Of a stretch of 64,000 bases of DNA, positions 34,067 through 41,654 are shown piece after piece. A program made the translations under genes and the position numbers. The notes below the pieces were generated by a model. It was not told the origin of the DNA, did no database searches, and saw only the letters and a list, made by a program, of their open reading frames with translations. The DNA comes from Sandaracinobacteroides hominis (GTDB lineage: Bacteria; Pseudomonadota; Alphaproteobacteria; Sphingomonadales; Sphingomonadaceae): positions 186,001 through 250,000 of the forward strand of contig NZ_JADCUC010000001.1 in the NCBI RefSeq assembly GCF_016464365.1, written 5' to 3'. The stretch's first letter is position 1, and every line of letters starts with the position of its first letter.

Positions 34067-34944
34067 GCGCGGAGCGTCCCGCAGGCGAACGGCGCGCAGC
34101 TGCCGCCGATCCAGACCTCGCCTGGCGCTGCATCGACTTCAATCCGCGACGGTCGGCCGATGTGGCGGCCCTGCGCCATGCGAAGGCGCGTGACAGCAGG
34201 ATCGAGGCTATTCAGGAAGGCACCCAGCGCAGCGGCAGCCGAGCCGGTCGCCGGGTCCTCGGACACGCCTGCAAGAGGCGCGAACATGCGGACGTCCAGA
34301 TGCCCGGCGTCAACCCAGGCATGCAGGTGGAGGCTCAGGAATCCCGCCGACTGGCCGACATTGCCTTCGTGCACGGCGAAGGCCGCTTCGATCGGCCTGG
34401 CGCGCTCCAGCGCGTCGCGCGTGACTTCGGCGAGGATGAATTCGGCGCCCACCGAGGCGAAGCACGGGCGGAAGCTGGTGACGATAAAATCCTGCCCGGA
34501 CAGTCCCGAGAGTTCGGCCAGCACGGAAAGCGGCACTTCCGGGCCGGTCGAGAGGCTGCGCGGTGCCCGGCAGCGGGCGCCCGTCACGCCGCCGTCGGCC
34601 CGCAACACGTCCAGCACAACAAGCCCGGCGATCTCCTCGAACTGCAGCCTGTCACCCATCGGGCGGCCGAACAGGCTTCCCATGCGCGCGGCGACATAGG
34701 CCGTCCCCACATTCGGATGCCCGGCAAAGGGCATTTCCTCGGTAGGGGTGAAGATGCGCACCTGCGCACTGTTCGCCGGGTCCTGCGGCGGCAGGATGAA
34801 GCTGGTCTCGGCGAAGTTGAATTCGCGGGCGATAGCCTGCATGCGCGCTCCGTCCAGCCCGCGCGCATCAGTGACCACCGCCAGCTGGTTACCGGCCATG
34901 GCGCGGTCGGTGAAAACGTCGACGATCTCGAACGGGAAGCTCAT
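34063..34944 (-). CDS. PhzF family isomerase/epimerase
   Basis: 293 residues, diaminopimelate-epimerase-like fold. EFNFAETSFIL carries the catalytic Glu46; PFAGHPNVGTA and EDPATGSAAAALG are the other family signatures. PhzF proteins isomerise varied small substrates; there are no phenazine genes here, so a housekeeping role in some other pathway is more likely and the substrate is unknown. Four-base overlaps with panC and glnE. Confidence 0.9.
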   Translation of the reverse strand: MSFPFEIVDVFTDRAMAGNQLAVVTDARGLDGARMQAIAREFNFAETSFILPPQDPANSAQVRIFTPTEEMPFAGHPNVGTAYVAARMGSLFGRPMGDRLQFEEIAGLVVLDVLRADGGVTGARCRAPRSLSTGPEVPLSVLAELSGLSGQDFIVTSFRPCFASVGAEFILAEVTRDALERARPIEAAFAVHEGNVGQSAGFLSLHLHAWVDAGHLDVRMFAPLAGVSEDPATGSAAAALGAFLNSLDPAVTRLRMAQGRHIGRPSRIEVDAAPGEVWIGGSCAPFACGTLRA

Positions 34945-35783
34945 GGGGCCTGCACTTCCATATTGTCGATCAGCCGGGTGGTGCCGAGCTTGGCGGCTGC
35001 AAAGAGCCGGGCGCCTGGGGAAAGCGCCTCCAGCGGCTGCAGCGTCGCGCCGTCCGCCAGTATCAGATAGTCCACCTTGAAGCCTGCCGACTGCAGCGCG
35101 GCGCGTGCGGTGGACAGCGTTTCGGCGACCGCCGAACCTTCCCGGAGCGAGGTGATCGTGGCGCTGAGGGTACGGGGCAGGGCGGCGGCAACCGCCCTAT
35201 GCTGCGGCGACAGATAGGCGTTGCGCGAGCTCATCGCGAGGCCGTCGGGGTCGCGCAGAATGGGGGCGCCGACGATCTCCACCGGGATGTCGAGGTCGGC
35301 GACCAGGCGGCGGATGATCGCCAGCTGCTGCCAATCCTTCTCACCGAAGATCGCGACATCGGGGAAGGCCATCAGCAGCAGCTTGGTGACCACGGTGGCG
35401 ACGCCGTCGAAATGGCCGGGGCGGGAAGCCCCCTCCATCGGCCGGTCCAGCCCGCCCACCGAAACATTGGTGGAAAAGCCCGCCGGATAGACGGTTGCGG
35501 GCTCTGGGGCGAACAGCAGGTCGCAGCCGGCCTGCCTGAGCAGCGCGGCGTCGGCCATTTCCTGCCGCGGGTAGCGGTCCAGATCCTCGTTGGCCCCGAA
35601 CTGCTTCGGGTTCACGAAGATGGTCGCAACCACGCGATGCGCCCGGCGGCGGCCGATGCCCAGCAGCGACAGATGCCCCGCGTGCAGGGCGCCCATCGTC
35701 GGCACCAGCGCGATACGCTCGCCGGCGGCGCGCCAGGTGCGAATGCGGCTTCTCAATGCCAGCACCTGTCTTACCGTCTCCAT
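34941..35783 (-). CDS. panC: Pantothenate synthetase (pantoate--beta-alanine ligase)
   Basis: 280 residues. Nucleotidyltransferase-type ligase with PTMGALHAGHLSL (28-40, HIGH-like), GEKDWQQLAIIRRLV and MSSRNAYLS (KMSKS-like). It makes pantothenate, which CoaX (1409-2287) then phosphorylates. First gene of a five-gene overlapping operon ending with the DUF455 gene. Confidence 0.95.
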   Translation of the reverse strand: METVRQVLALRSRIRTWRAAGERIALVPTMGALHAGHLSLLGIGRRRAHRVVATIFVNPKQFGANEDLDRYPRQEMADAALLRQAGCDLLFAPEPATVYPAGFSTNVSVGGLDRPMEGASRPGHFDGVATVVTKLLLMAFPDVAIFGEKDWQQLAIIRRLVADLDIPVEIVGAPILRDPDGLAMSSRNAYLSPQHRAVAAALPRTLSATITSLREGSAVAETLSTARAALQSAGFKVDYLILADGATLQPLEALSPGARLFAAAKLGTTRLIDNMEVQAP

Positions 35784-35903
35784 GGCTTCTCCTCAGCCTT
35801 GTTGTCGCGACGCCACCCGCTTGATTGACGGGAACCCGACCTGCCGCCAAGGAGCGGAAAATCATGCCGGCACTTGGTCGGCCTTCGCAAAGGGCGGGGC
35901 GGA

Positions 35904-36767
35904 ATGTCAACGACTGGAAGCGCCGGAGCGGCGGCGACTGAAGCAAACGGAGCGGCGGCGACTGGAGGAAACGGCGCAGGTGCACTCCGGCGGCCGCATG
36001 TGATCGTTCTGGGCAACGAAAAGGGTGGCTCGGGCAAATCCACCACGGCCGTGCACATCGCCATGGCGCTGGAAAGCGCCGGGCTGAAGGTGGCCGTTGC
36101 GGATTGCGACCATCGGCAGAAATCGACGGCGCGCTATCTGGAGAACCGTCTGGCCTGGGCAAAGCGGCACGACTTGCCGCTGACGTCGCCGCCGGTCGTG
36201 GTGCTGGAAGACGGCGAGACCGACAGGCTGGACGAGCTGATTGCGGGCGGTTTCGACGCCGTCATCATCGATACGCCGGGGCGCGATTCCGAGATCGGCC
36301 GCGCCGCCATTGCCCGCGCCGACACGCTGGTGACGCCGATCAACGACAGCTTCATCGATTTCGACCTGCTGGGACAGGTCGATCCGGACAGCTTCAAGGT
36401 GACCAAGCCCAGCTTTTATTCCGAGCTGGTGTGGAAGGCGCGGCAGCAGCGCGCGCGAGCTGACGGCGGCACGGTGGATTGGGTTGTGCTGCGGAACCGC
36501 CTGTCCTCGCTCGAAGCGCGCAACCGGAAGCGCGTGGGCGGTGCGCTGGACGAGCTGTCGAAGCGGATCGGCTTCCGCGTCGCGCCCGGCCTTTCCGAGC
36601 GGGTGATCTTCCGCGAGCTGTTCCCGCGCGGGTTGACGCTGCTCGACATGGCCTATGTCTCCGACGCGTCGGTAAGCCATGTCGCGGCGCGGGCCGAGCT
36701 GCGCGAGCTGATTGCGTCGCTGCAGCTGCCGCTGGCGAATCGCGGCGCGCAGGAAGCCGTCGCCTGA
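35904..36767 (+). CDS. mipZ: Division-plane positioning ATPase MipZ
   Basis: 287 residues. The deviant Walker A motif GNEKGGSGKST (37-47) has the signature Lys40; DTPGRDSEIGRAAIARAD and INDSFIDFDLLGQVD, DWVVLRNRLSSLEARNRKR and the C-terminal FRELFPRGLTLLDM match MipZ rather than plasmid ParA. In Caulobacter MipZ binds ParB and keeps FtsZ away from the poles. ATG 35904 gives a ~30-residue Ala/Gly-rich N-terminal tail made of two repeats (GAAATEAN/GAAATGGN) not usual in the family. Its TGA overlaps the next ATG (TGATG). Confidence 0.92.
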   Translation: MSTTGSAGAAATEANGAAATGGNGAGALRRPHVIVLGNEKGGSGKSTTAVHIAMALESAGLKVAVADCDHRQKSTARYLENRLAWAKRHDLPLTSPPVVVLEDGETDRLDELIAGGFDAVIIDTPGRDSEIGRAAIARADTLVTPINDSFIDFDLLGQVDPDSFKVTKPSFYSELVWKARQQRARADGGTVDWVVLRNRLSSLEARNRKRVGGALDELSKRIGFRVAPGLSERVIFRELFPRGLTLLDMAYVSDASVSHVAARAELRELIASLQLPLANRGAQEAVA

Positions 36768-37174
36768 TGGCGATGTTCCTGCTGCTGGCGGCGGCGGCGG
36801 TTGGCTATGCCTGGTGGAAGGGTTGGCTTGGCAAGGGCGCCGAACGCAAGCTGGGCGCGGTGGCGGCGACGATCCTGGCGCTGTGGCTGCTGGCCCGCGG
36901 GCAGGTGGTGCCGGGGCTGGCGGCAGGCGTGGTCGCGGCGGGCCTCGGGCTTTCGGGCTGGATGCAGGCAAAGGTCGCGGCGGTGCCAATGGACGAGCTG
37001 GAGGCGCGTCGGTTGCTGGGGGTCGGGCTGAATGCCGACGAAGACGAGATACTGGCGGCACACCGGCGGCTGATTGCCAAGGTGCATCCCGATCGCGGCG
37101 GCAATCCGGAAATGGCGCGGCGGGTCAACGCGGCGCGGGATTATCTTATCGTGAACAGGGCCCGGCGAGGTTGA
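36767..37174 (+). CDS. Membrane-anchored J-domain protein
   Basis: 135 residues: two hydrophobic helices (about 3-18 and 30-66) followed by a C-terminal J domain with IAKVHPDRGG (HPD at 107-109) and VNAARDYLI. Such DnaJ-like proteins recruit DnaK to the membrane; the arrangement resembles the mitochondrial TIM14/Pam18 type. TGATG overlap with mipZ implies coupled translation. Confidence 0.88.
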   Translation: MAMFLLLAAAAVGYAWWKGWLGKGAERKLGAVAATILALWLLARGQVVPGLAAGVVAAGLGLSGWMQAKVAAVPMDELEARRLLGVGLNADEDEILAAHRRLIAKVHPDRGGNPEMARRVNAARDYLIVNRARRG

Positions 37175-37268
37175 CGACTGGCGTTAACGCTTTCTATCCG
37201 GGAGCTGGGTGGGGAACGGGCAATCGATTGGCGCCGGGAGAATGGGTGCCAAAGGACAGGGGCTGACA

Positions 37269-38651
37269 ATGCAGAGCCACAAATTCCATCCAACTACGCT
37301 GCGGGAATATGACATCCGCGGAATCATCGGCGAAACGCTGGGTGAGCAGGACGCAGAAGCCATCGGCCGCGGCTTTGGCACCGTGGTGCGCCGGGCCGGG
37401 GGCAAGCTGGTTTCGGTGGGCTTTGACGGGCGTGAAAGCTCGCCGCGGCTGGAAAAGGCCCTGGTCGACGGGTTGATCGCCGCCGGCTGCGACGTCATCC
37501 GAATCGGCCTGGGGCCAACGGGGATGCTGTATTTCTCTGTTTCCGAGCTGAAGGCCGATGGCGGGGTGATGATCACCGGCAGCCACAATCCGCCCGACTA
37601 TAACGGCTTCAAGATGATGCTGAAGGAGCGGCCCTTTTTCGGCGCCGACATCCGCGCGCTGGGCGAGGCCGCCGCGAAGGGCGACTGGGAAAAGGGCGAA
37701 GGCTCCAGCCGCACAATCGACATCGGCGACCGCTATGTGGAGCGGCTGGTGCAAGGCAGCCACTGCAAGCCGTTCCGCATCGGCTGGGACGCCGGCAACG
37801 GCGCCACCGGCGAAGCGCTGGAGAAGCTGGTGCGGCTGCTGCCCGGCGAACATCACACGCTGTTCACCCAGATCGACGGAAACTTCCCGAACCACCATCC
37901 CGACCCGACGGTGGAGGCCAATATCGAGGACCTGCGCCAGCTGGTGAAGGAGCTGAACCTCGATTTCGGCATCGCCTTCGACGGCGACGGAGACCGCATC
38001 GGCGCCATCGACAGCAAGGGCCGCGTGGTGTGGGGCGACCAGCTGCTGGCGATCCTGGCGGAACCTGTGCTGAAGGAACTGCCGGGCGCCACCATCATCG
38101 CCGACGTGAAGGCCAGCCAGGCACTGTATGACCGGATCGCCGAGCTGGGCGGCAAGCCGATGATGTGGAAGACCGGGCACAGCCTGATCAAGGCGAAAAT
38201 GAAGGAAGTGGATTCGCCGCTCGCGGGCGAGATGAGCGGCCACATCTTCTTCAAGCACCGCTGGTACGGGTTCGACGATGCGCTTTATGCTGCAGTTCGC
38301 CTAATCGAGGCGGTTGGCGATCTGGGCGGTTCGCTGACGGCGCTGAAGGACGCCATGCCGGCCGTCGTCAACACGCCGGAGATGCGCTTCCCCTGTTCGG
38401 AAGAGCGGAAGTTCCAGGTCGTCGAGGAAGTGCTGGCACGACTGAAGGCGGCCGGCGCGGAGGTGAACGACACCGATGGTGCGCGCGTGAACACGCCCGA
38501 CGGCTGGTGGCTGCTCAGGGCATCCAACACGCAGGATGTGCTGGTTGCTCGGGCAGAAGCGCACGACGAAGCGGCGCTGGAACGACTCACTGCTGCCATC
38601 GATTCGGAGCTGGCAAAGTCAGGCGTGGAGCGCGTCGTCGTCGCCCACTGA
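37269..38651 (+). CDS. Phosphomannomutase/phosphoglucomutase
   Basis: 460 residues of the alpha-D-phosphohexomutase family: [15 protein letters not shown] with the phosphoserine Ser105, the metal loop [10 protein letters not shown], the sugar-binding GEMSGH and a C-terminal phosphate-binding domain. It interconverts hexose 6- and 1-phosphates, feeding polysaccharide and glycolipid synthesis. ATG 37269 is chosen because it begins just before the conserved [14 protein letters not shown]; a ribosome site (GGACAGGGG) lies upstream. The bulk of the ORF upstream of it is not conserved-looking. Confidence 0.92.
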   Translation: MQSHKFHPTTLREYDIRGIIGETLGEQDAEAIGRGFGTVVRRAGGKLVSVGFDGRESSPRLEKALVDGLIAAGCDVIRIGLGPTGMLYFSVSELKADGGVMITGSHNPPDYNGFKMMLKERPFFGADIRALGEAAAKGDWEKGEGSSRTIDIGDRYVERLVQGSHCKPFRIGWDAGNGATGEALEKLVRLLPGEHHTLFTQIDGNFPNHHPDPTVEANIEDLRQLVKELNLDFGIAFDGDGDRIGAIDSKGRVVWGDQLLAILAEPVLKELPGATIIADVKASQALYDRIAELGGKPMMWKTGHSLIKAKMKEVDSPLAGEMSGHIFFKHRWYGFDDALYAAVRLIEAVGDLGGSLTALKDAMPAVVNTPEMRFPCSEERKFQVVEEVLARLKAAGAEVNDTDGARVNTPDGWWLLRASNTQDVLVARAEAHDEAALERLTAAIDSELAKSGVERVVVAH

Positions 38652-38676
38652 TAGCGTTAACCAAGAGGGCAACAGA

Positions 38677-38757
38677 GTGCAGCAAACAGCGTTTGCTGCA
38701 CTGCACCATTTCGCCTCTTGATATTGGCGCCAGAAATGACTATTGTGCACTGCAGCA
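38677..38757 (+). promoter_or_regulatory. TGC-rich inverted repeats upstream of phasin gene (possible PhaR operator)
   Basis: GTGCAGCAAAC / GTTTGCTGCAC is a perfect 11-bp inverted repeat (38677-38687, 38691-38701). CTGCACTGCAC (38696-38706) and GTGCACTGCAG (38745-38755) each differ by one base from the CTGC-N3-GCAG pattern reported, as I recall, for PhaR repressors of granule-associated protein genes. The location, 20-100 bases before the phasin ATG, fits an operator. No experimental basis. Confidence 0.5.
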
Positions 38758-38777
38758 AGAACTGGAGTGCGCCACTG

Positions 38778-39449
38778 ATGGCTGAAGCCAAGCCTGCCCG
38801 GAAGCCTGTTGCGAAGAAGACGGCCGTCCCTGCTGTTACAATGGCCCCTGCTGTTGCGGCTGCGCCTGCGTTGACCGTCGAGACCGGGGCTGAAGCCAGG
38901 CCTGTTGCGGCTAGCAAGCCGGTTGCGCGCCCCGTCAAACCGATTGGGGAAACACCGATGACGACCGAAACGATCACCAAGACGCTCGAGACCGTCGTTC
39001 CTGCCATGGAAAAGGCCACCACCGATGCGGTGGCACAAGCCCAGGCCGGATTCGAGCAGATGAACGGAAAGGTTCGCGAGATGATGGAGAAGAACATGAA
39101 GTCGATTACGGAAATGAACGAGTTCGCCAAGGGCAACGTCGAAGCCCTGATCGAATCCGCCAAGGCTGCTGCTGCTGGCGCTGAAACGCTGACCACGCAC
39201 TTCGTCGAGTCCTCGAAGGCCTCGTTCGAGGAAAGCCAGGCCGCTTTCAAGTCGATGACCGCGCTGAAGTCGCCGGCCGAAGTGCTGGCTGCCCAGCAGC
39301 AATTCGCCAAGACCCAGTTCGACAAGGCTGTCGCCAACTGGAGCCACGTGACGGAAACCTGGATGAAGCTGGCCGGTGAAGTGGTTCAGCCGCTTTCCAA
39401 CCGCGTCGCGCTGGCGCAGGAAACTGTGAAGAAGTCCATGGCGGTTTAA
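38778..39449 (+). CDS. Phasin family protein
   Basis: 223 residues. An Ala/Pro/Lys-rich N-terminal region (~1-65) reminiscent of histone-like linkers is followed by the phasin domain: FEQMNGKVREMMEKNMKSI, AKGNVEALIESAKAAAAGAE and AAQQQFAKTQFDKAVANW. Phasins coat polyhydroxyalkanoate granules. No pha synthesis gene is in the window. ATG 38778 has GGAGTGCG upstream. Regulated probably by the TGC-rich sites in its leader. Confidence 0.9.
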   Translation: MAEAKPARKPVAKKTAVPAVTMAPAVAAAPALTVETGAEARPVAASKPVARPVKPIGETPMTTETITKTLETVVPAMEKATTDAVAQAQAGFEQMNGKVREMMEKNMKSITEMNEFAKGNVEALIESAKAAAAGAETLTTHFVESSKASFEESQAAFKSMTALKSPAEVLAAQQQFAKTQFDKAVANWSHVTETWMKLAGEVVQPLSNRVALAQETVKKSMAV

Positions 39450-39455
39450 ACCGCC
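39440..39455. repeat. 16-bp perfect palindrome over the phasin stop codon
   Basis: GGCGGTTTAAACCGCC spans the TAA stop of the phasin gene (39447-39449). It may help transcription termination together with the hairpins downstream. Confidence 0.6.
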
Positions 39456-39462
39456 GAGGCGG

Positions 39463-39492
39463 CCGGAGCCAATGCGAAGCATTGGCCTCCGG
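39463..39492 (+). terminator. Hairpin downstream of the phasin gene
   Basis: CCGGAGCCAATGC (39463-39475) pairs with GCATTGG and CTCCGG (39479-39492, one bulged C) around a GAA loop. Strong RNA stem 13 bases after the stop; no T-run follows, so it may act as an mRNA 3' stabiliser ahead of the true terminator. Confidence 0.6.
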
Positions 39493-39520
39493 ACTCGCCG
39501 ATATGGACACGGACGGCATG

Positions 39521-39552
39521 AAAAAGGGCGGGGTATCTAACCCGCCCTTTTT
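39521..39552. terminator. Bidirectional Rho-independent terminator
   Basis: AAAAAGGGCGGG (39521-39532) and CCCGCCCTTTTT (39541-39552) form a 12-bp stem with an 8-base loop and a T-run on each strand. It separates the phasin gene from the converging tlyA transcript. Confidence 0.9.
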
Positions 39553-39622
39553 GCGTGTCCGACGGCGCGGCTTGGCCGCGCTTTTCTGTCTTATGTCTTT
39601 CCGTTCAAGCGGACTCGGCGGC

Positions 39623-40369
39623 TCAGCCGCCGGCCGCTTCCTTCACCGCCCCCAGCAAGAATTCCACATTCCCCTCTGGCCCGGTGATGGGGGAGGGCGT
39701 GACGCCCAGCACGCGCCATCCCTTGCCTGAAACCCACTCCGCTGCTGCATCGCACACACGTTGGTGCACTGCGGCATCGCGGACCACGCCGCCCTTGCCG
39801 ACTTCGGCCCGCCCGGCCTCGAACTGCGGCTTCACCAGCGCCACCAGATGTGCGCCTTCGCGGGCAAAACCAAGCGCAGCATCCAGCACCTTGGCCAGTG
39901 AAATGAAGCTGGCATCGCAGACGACGATGTCCACCGGCTCGGGGATATGTTCACCGGTCAGCGCCCGCGCATTCAACTGCTCCAGCACCACCACGCGTAG
40001 ATCCCGCCGCAGCTTCCAGGCCAGCTGGTTGGTTCCGACATCGACGGCATAGACCTTGGCCGCCCCACGCGTGAGCAGCACATCGGTGAACCCGCCGGTG
40101 GAGGACCCGACATCCAGCCCCACCGCGCCTGAAACGTCGATGCCGAAATGCGACAGCCCATGATCCAGCTTCAACCCGCCACGCGACACCCAGGGATGAT
40201 CCTTGCCGCGAACGTCCAGCAAGGCATCGACGGCCAGCATCTCGCCTGCCTTCGCAACCTTGCGCTCGCCAGCAAACACCAGCCCGGCCATGATCAACGC
40301 CTGCGCGCGCGAGCGGCTTTCGGCCAGCCCGCGCTCTACAAGCAACTGATCGACGCGGTGCTTTGCCAT
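39623..40369 (-). CDS. tlyA: TlyA family rRNA (cytidine-2'-O)-methyltransferase
   Basis: 248 residues: an N-terminal S4 RNA-binding domain (RVDQLLVERGLAESRSRAQA) and an FtsJ-like methyltransferase domain with VGLDVGSSTGGFTDVLL and DVGTNQLAW and VDIVVCDASFISL. Family members 2'-O-methylate rRNA cytidines; some were first named hemolysins. In many bacteria tlyA sits next to dxs; here the two are parted by a toxin-antitoxin pair and an unassigned segment. The start overlaps the toxin stop (TGATG). Confidence 0.92.
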   Translation of the reverse strand: MAKHRVDQLLVERGLAESRSRAQALIMAGLVFAGERKVAKAGEMLAVDALLDVRGKDHPWVSRGGLKLDHGLSHFGIDVSGAVGLDVGSSTGGFTDVLLTRGAAKVYAVDVGTNQLAWKLRRDLRVVVLEQLNARALTGEHIPEPVDIVVCDASFISLAKVLDAALGFAREGAHLVALVKPQFEAGRAEVGKGGVVRDAAVHQRVCDAAAEWVSGKGWRVLGVTPSPITGPEGNVEFLLGAVKEAAGG

Positions 40370-40764
40370 CAGACGAAGGGGTTGCGGATGGTGAGCCGGC
40401 CGTCGATCACAAGGCCATCGTGCAGGTCTTCTGACCAGAAGGAGCGGCAGTTGGCTGTCAGCGCCGCTGCCAGATGAATCGAATCATAGATGCCAAGTTG
40501 GTAGCGTTCCGCGATCCGCAGCCCGTCTCTATGGGTCTCGTATGTCAGCGGCAGGGGGCGGAGAACCAGCGACAGTATATGCTCGATAGCTTCGTTCAGT
40601 TCCGCCCACGAGTAGCCCATCCTGCGGCGGGCAACCAACGAAAACTCGTTTAGCGTTTGCACACCAATGCGGTTCCGGCCATCCAGCAAGGTTCGCGCGA
40701 CTGTTTTGCGAGGGCTTTCAGCATAGCAATAGACAAGGATGTTGGTATCGAGGAATCCGCTCAA
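40369..40764 (-). CDS. PIN-domain ribonuclease toxin (VapC-like)
   Basis: 131 residues of a PIN fold: acidic residues Asp6 (FLDTNILVY), Glu40 (TLNEF), Asp94 (GIYDSIHLAAA) and Glu112/Asp113 (FWSEDL) form the metal site. Such toxins cleave tRNA or rRNA unless bound by their antitoxin. Partner antitoxin overlaps it by four bases at 40761-40764. Downstream it overlaps tlyA by one base, so tlyA expression may be tied to the module. Confidence 0.88.
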   Translation of the reverse strand: MSGFLDTNILVYCYAESPRKTVARTLLDGRNRIGVQTLNEFSLVARRRMGYSWAELNEAIEHILSLVLRPLPLTYETHRDGLRIAERYQLGIYDSIHLAAALTANCRSFWSEDLHDGLVIDGRLTIRNPFV

Positions 40765-41018
40765 TTGCGCTCACCCGGCATGTCCGGGCCGCGCAAATTC
40801 TCATTGTCCCAGTCGATTTTCCAATTCTCCGGGAGAGGCCGGGACAGCTTGTCCATTTTTTTCAGGATGGCTTCGCGTCCGCCGGGCATGGACAGGATGA
40901 TGGTCCCGTCTTCGCCGGGCTTCATGTCCACATCATCACCTTCCTTAATTCCCAGTGCACGCGCGACATCGACAGGAATGCGGACGGCGAGGCTGTTACC
41001 CCAGCGGGCGATCTGCAT
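40761..41018 (-). CDS. AbrB/MazE-type antitoxin
   Basis: 85 residues: an N-terminal SpoVT/AbrB swapped-hairpin DNA-binding domain (IARWGNSLAVRIPVDVARALG, then IKEGDDVDM) and an acidic C-terminal tail with EILKKMDKLSRPLPENW-type sequence that would wrap the toxin. Pairing of an AbrB antitoxin with a PIN toxin is a well-known variant of VapBC. Ahead of it lies an inverted repeat (41032-41056) that probably serves autoregulation. Confidence 0.87.
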   Translation of the reverse strand: MQIARWGNSLAVRIPVDVARALGIKEGDDVDMKPGEDGTIILSMPGGREAILKKMDKLSRPLPENWKIDWDNENLRGPDMPGERN

Positions 41019-41031
41019 GACGGGCTCCTTG

Positions 41032-41056
41032 GATATACGTTCTATTTATGTATATC
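41032..41056. promoter_or_regulatory. Inverted repeat upstream of the antitoxin gene (candidate autoregulatory operator)
   Basis: GATATAC (41032-41038) and GTATATC (41050-41056) are perfect inverted repeats separated by 11 bases, located 14-38 bases before the antitoxin start in an A/T-rich promoter zone. AbrB-type antitoxins commonly bind such palindromes; binding here is inferred. Confidence 0.55.
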
Positions 41057-41388
41057 TGAAGAAGCGAAACGTCAACGCGAGGTGCCGGTTGGAGCCGATG
41101 CAGACGCTTTGCTTCCGTACTATCGCGGTAGCTGAGCCAGCAATTTGCCATTTGGCAACTACACCCTCTTTACCGGCTTGTGGCTTTCCACAGGTTGAAC
41201 CAGTTGGGCGAAGCGTTGTTTGCATAGCCAAGTTTGCAGCACTAGCATGCGTGATCCTGTCTTCGCCGAATAGATAGACAGTTGCGGAATAAGACGCAAA
41301 CAGGTGTCTGATGTAGCGGATAAAATTTCGTTCCAAGGATACTTTATCGATCCGATCAAACCGTTCTGCATAATGCCAAAGTCGTCAA
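41057..41388. other. Lower-GC segment without a convincing gene
   Basis: 332 bases between the toxin-antitoxin promoter and the 87-residue membrane ORF. The longest minus-strand frame (41046-41336) gives a Cys/Thr-rich, unconserved-looking 96-residue peptide without ribosome site; a 70-residue frame at 41159-41371 is equally unconvincing. Base composition is lower in GC than the surroundings. It looks like decayed or recently acquired DNA. Its right edge holds one copy of a 22-bp direct repeat. Confidence 0.5.
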
Positions 41389-41420
41389 TTATAATGGGCC
41401 AAAGTCGTCAATTATAATGG
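41376..41420. repeat. 22-bp direct tandem repeat over the stop of the 87-residue ORF
   Basis: CCAAAGTCGTCAATTATAATGG occurs at 41376-41397 and 41399-41420, separated by a single G. On the minus strand the first copy met (41420-41399) encodes the ORF's last residues IIIDDFGP; the TAA stop (41389-41391) is read within the second. Confidence 0.95.
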
Positions 41421-41652
41421 TTTCTCGTGGTCCAATGACAACATTGGCAACCAGTACAGTTGCAAGGCCGCCGAAAAGAACGAAACCAGATAAGCCCACA
41501 AATAGGGCTTTGATTGCTTCCCACTCTTCATCGCGCTGCGGATAACCCCACAAGCCTGCGATTGAGGCGGCGTCGACTGCGATACCCAATAGCGCGCCAG
41601 CGACAATCAGCGTCCGCCATACAGATATTTGAACCATGAGCTGACGGGCCAC
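41389..41652 (-). CDS. Small two-TM membrane protein of unknown function
   Basis: 87 residues with two hydrophobic helices (about 12-33 and 48-72) and a short loop DEEWEAIKAL between. It ends IIIDDFGPL inside a duplicated 22-bp element, so its present C-terminus may be recent. It lies immediately downstream of the dxs stop (two-base gap to 41655) on the same strand and could be read from the dxs transcript. No family recognised; a genuine but accessory gene is my best guess. Confidence 0.55.
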   Translation of the reverse strand: MARQLMVQISVWRTLIVAGALLGIAVDAASIAGLWGYPQRDEEWEAIKALFVGLSGFVLFGGLATVLVANVVIGPRETIIIDDFGPL

Positions 41653-41654
41653 TC

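Noticed and set aside
31559-34699. A 1046-residue open frame on the plus strand opposite glnE
   Set aside because: High-GC codon structure keeps the antisense frame open. The glnE frame has recognisable domains; the plus-strand translation is Gln/Arg/His-rich without any family resemblance.
35913-35985. Short repeats considered as a CRISPR-like array
   Set aside because: Only two imperfect 24-bp units in a coding sequence, with no spacers of distinct sequence. The 23-bp units at 13481-13549 were rejected on the same grounds.
36479-36766. Upstream extension of the J-domain protein through mipZ
   Set aside because: This part is mipZ read in another frame; the ATG at 36767 with TGATG overlap is the natural start.
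41046-41336. A 96-residue minus-strand frame between the antitoxin and the 87-residue ORF
   Set aside because: No ribosome site, odd composition, overlaps the antitoxin operator and has no family resemblance.
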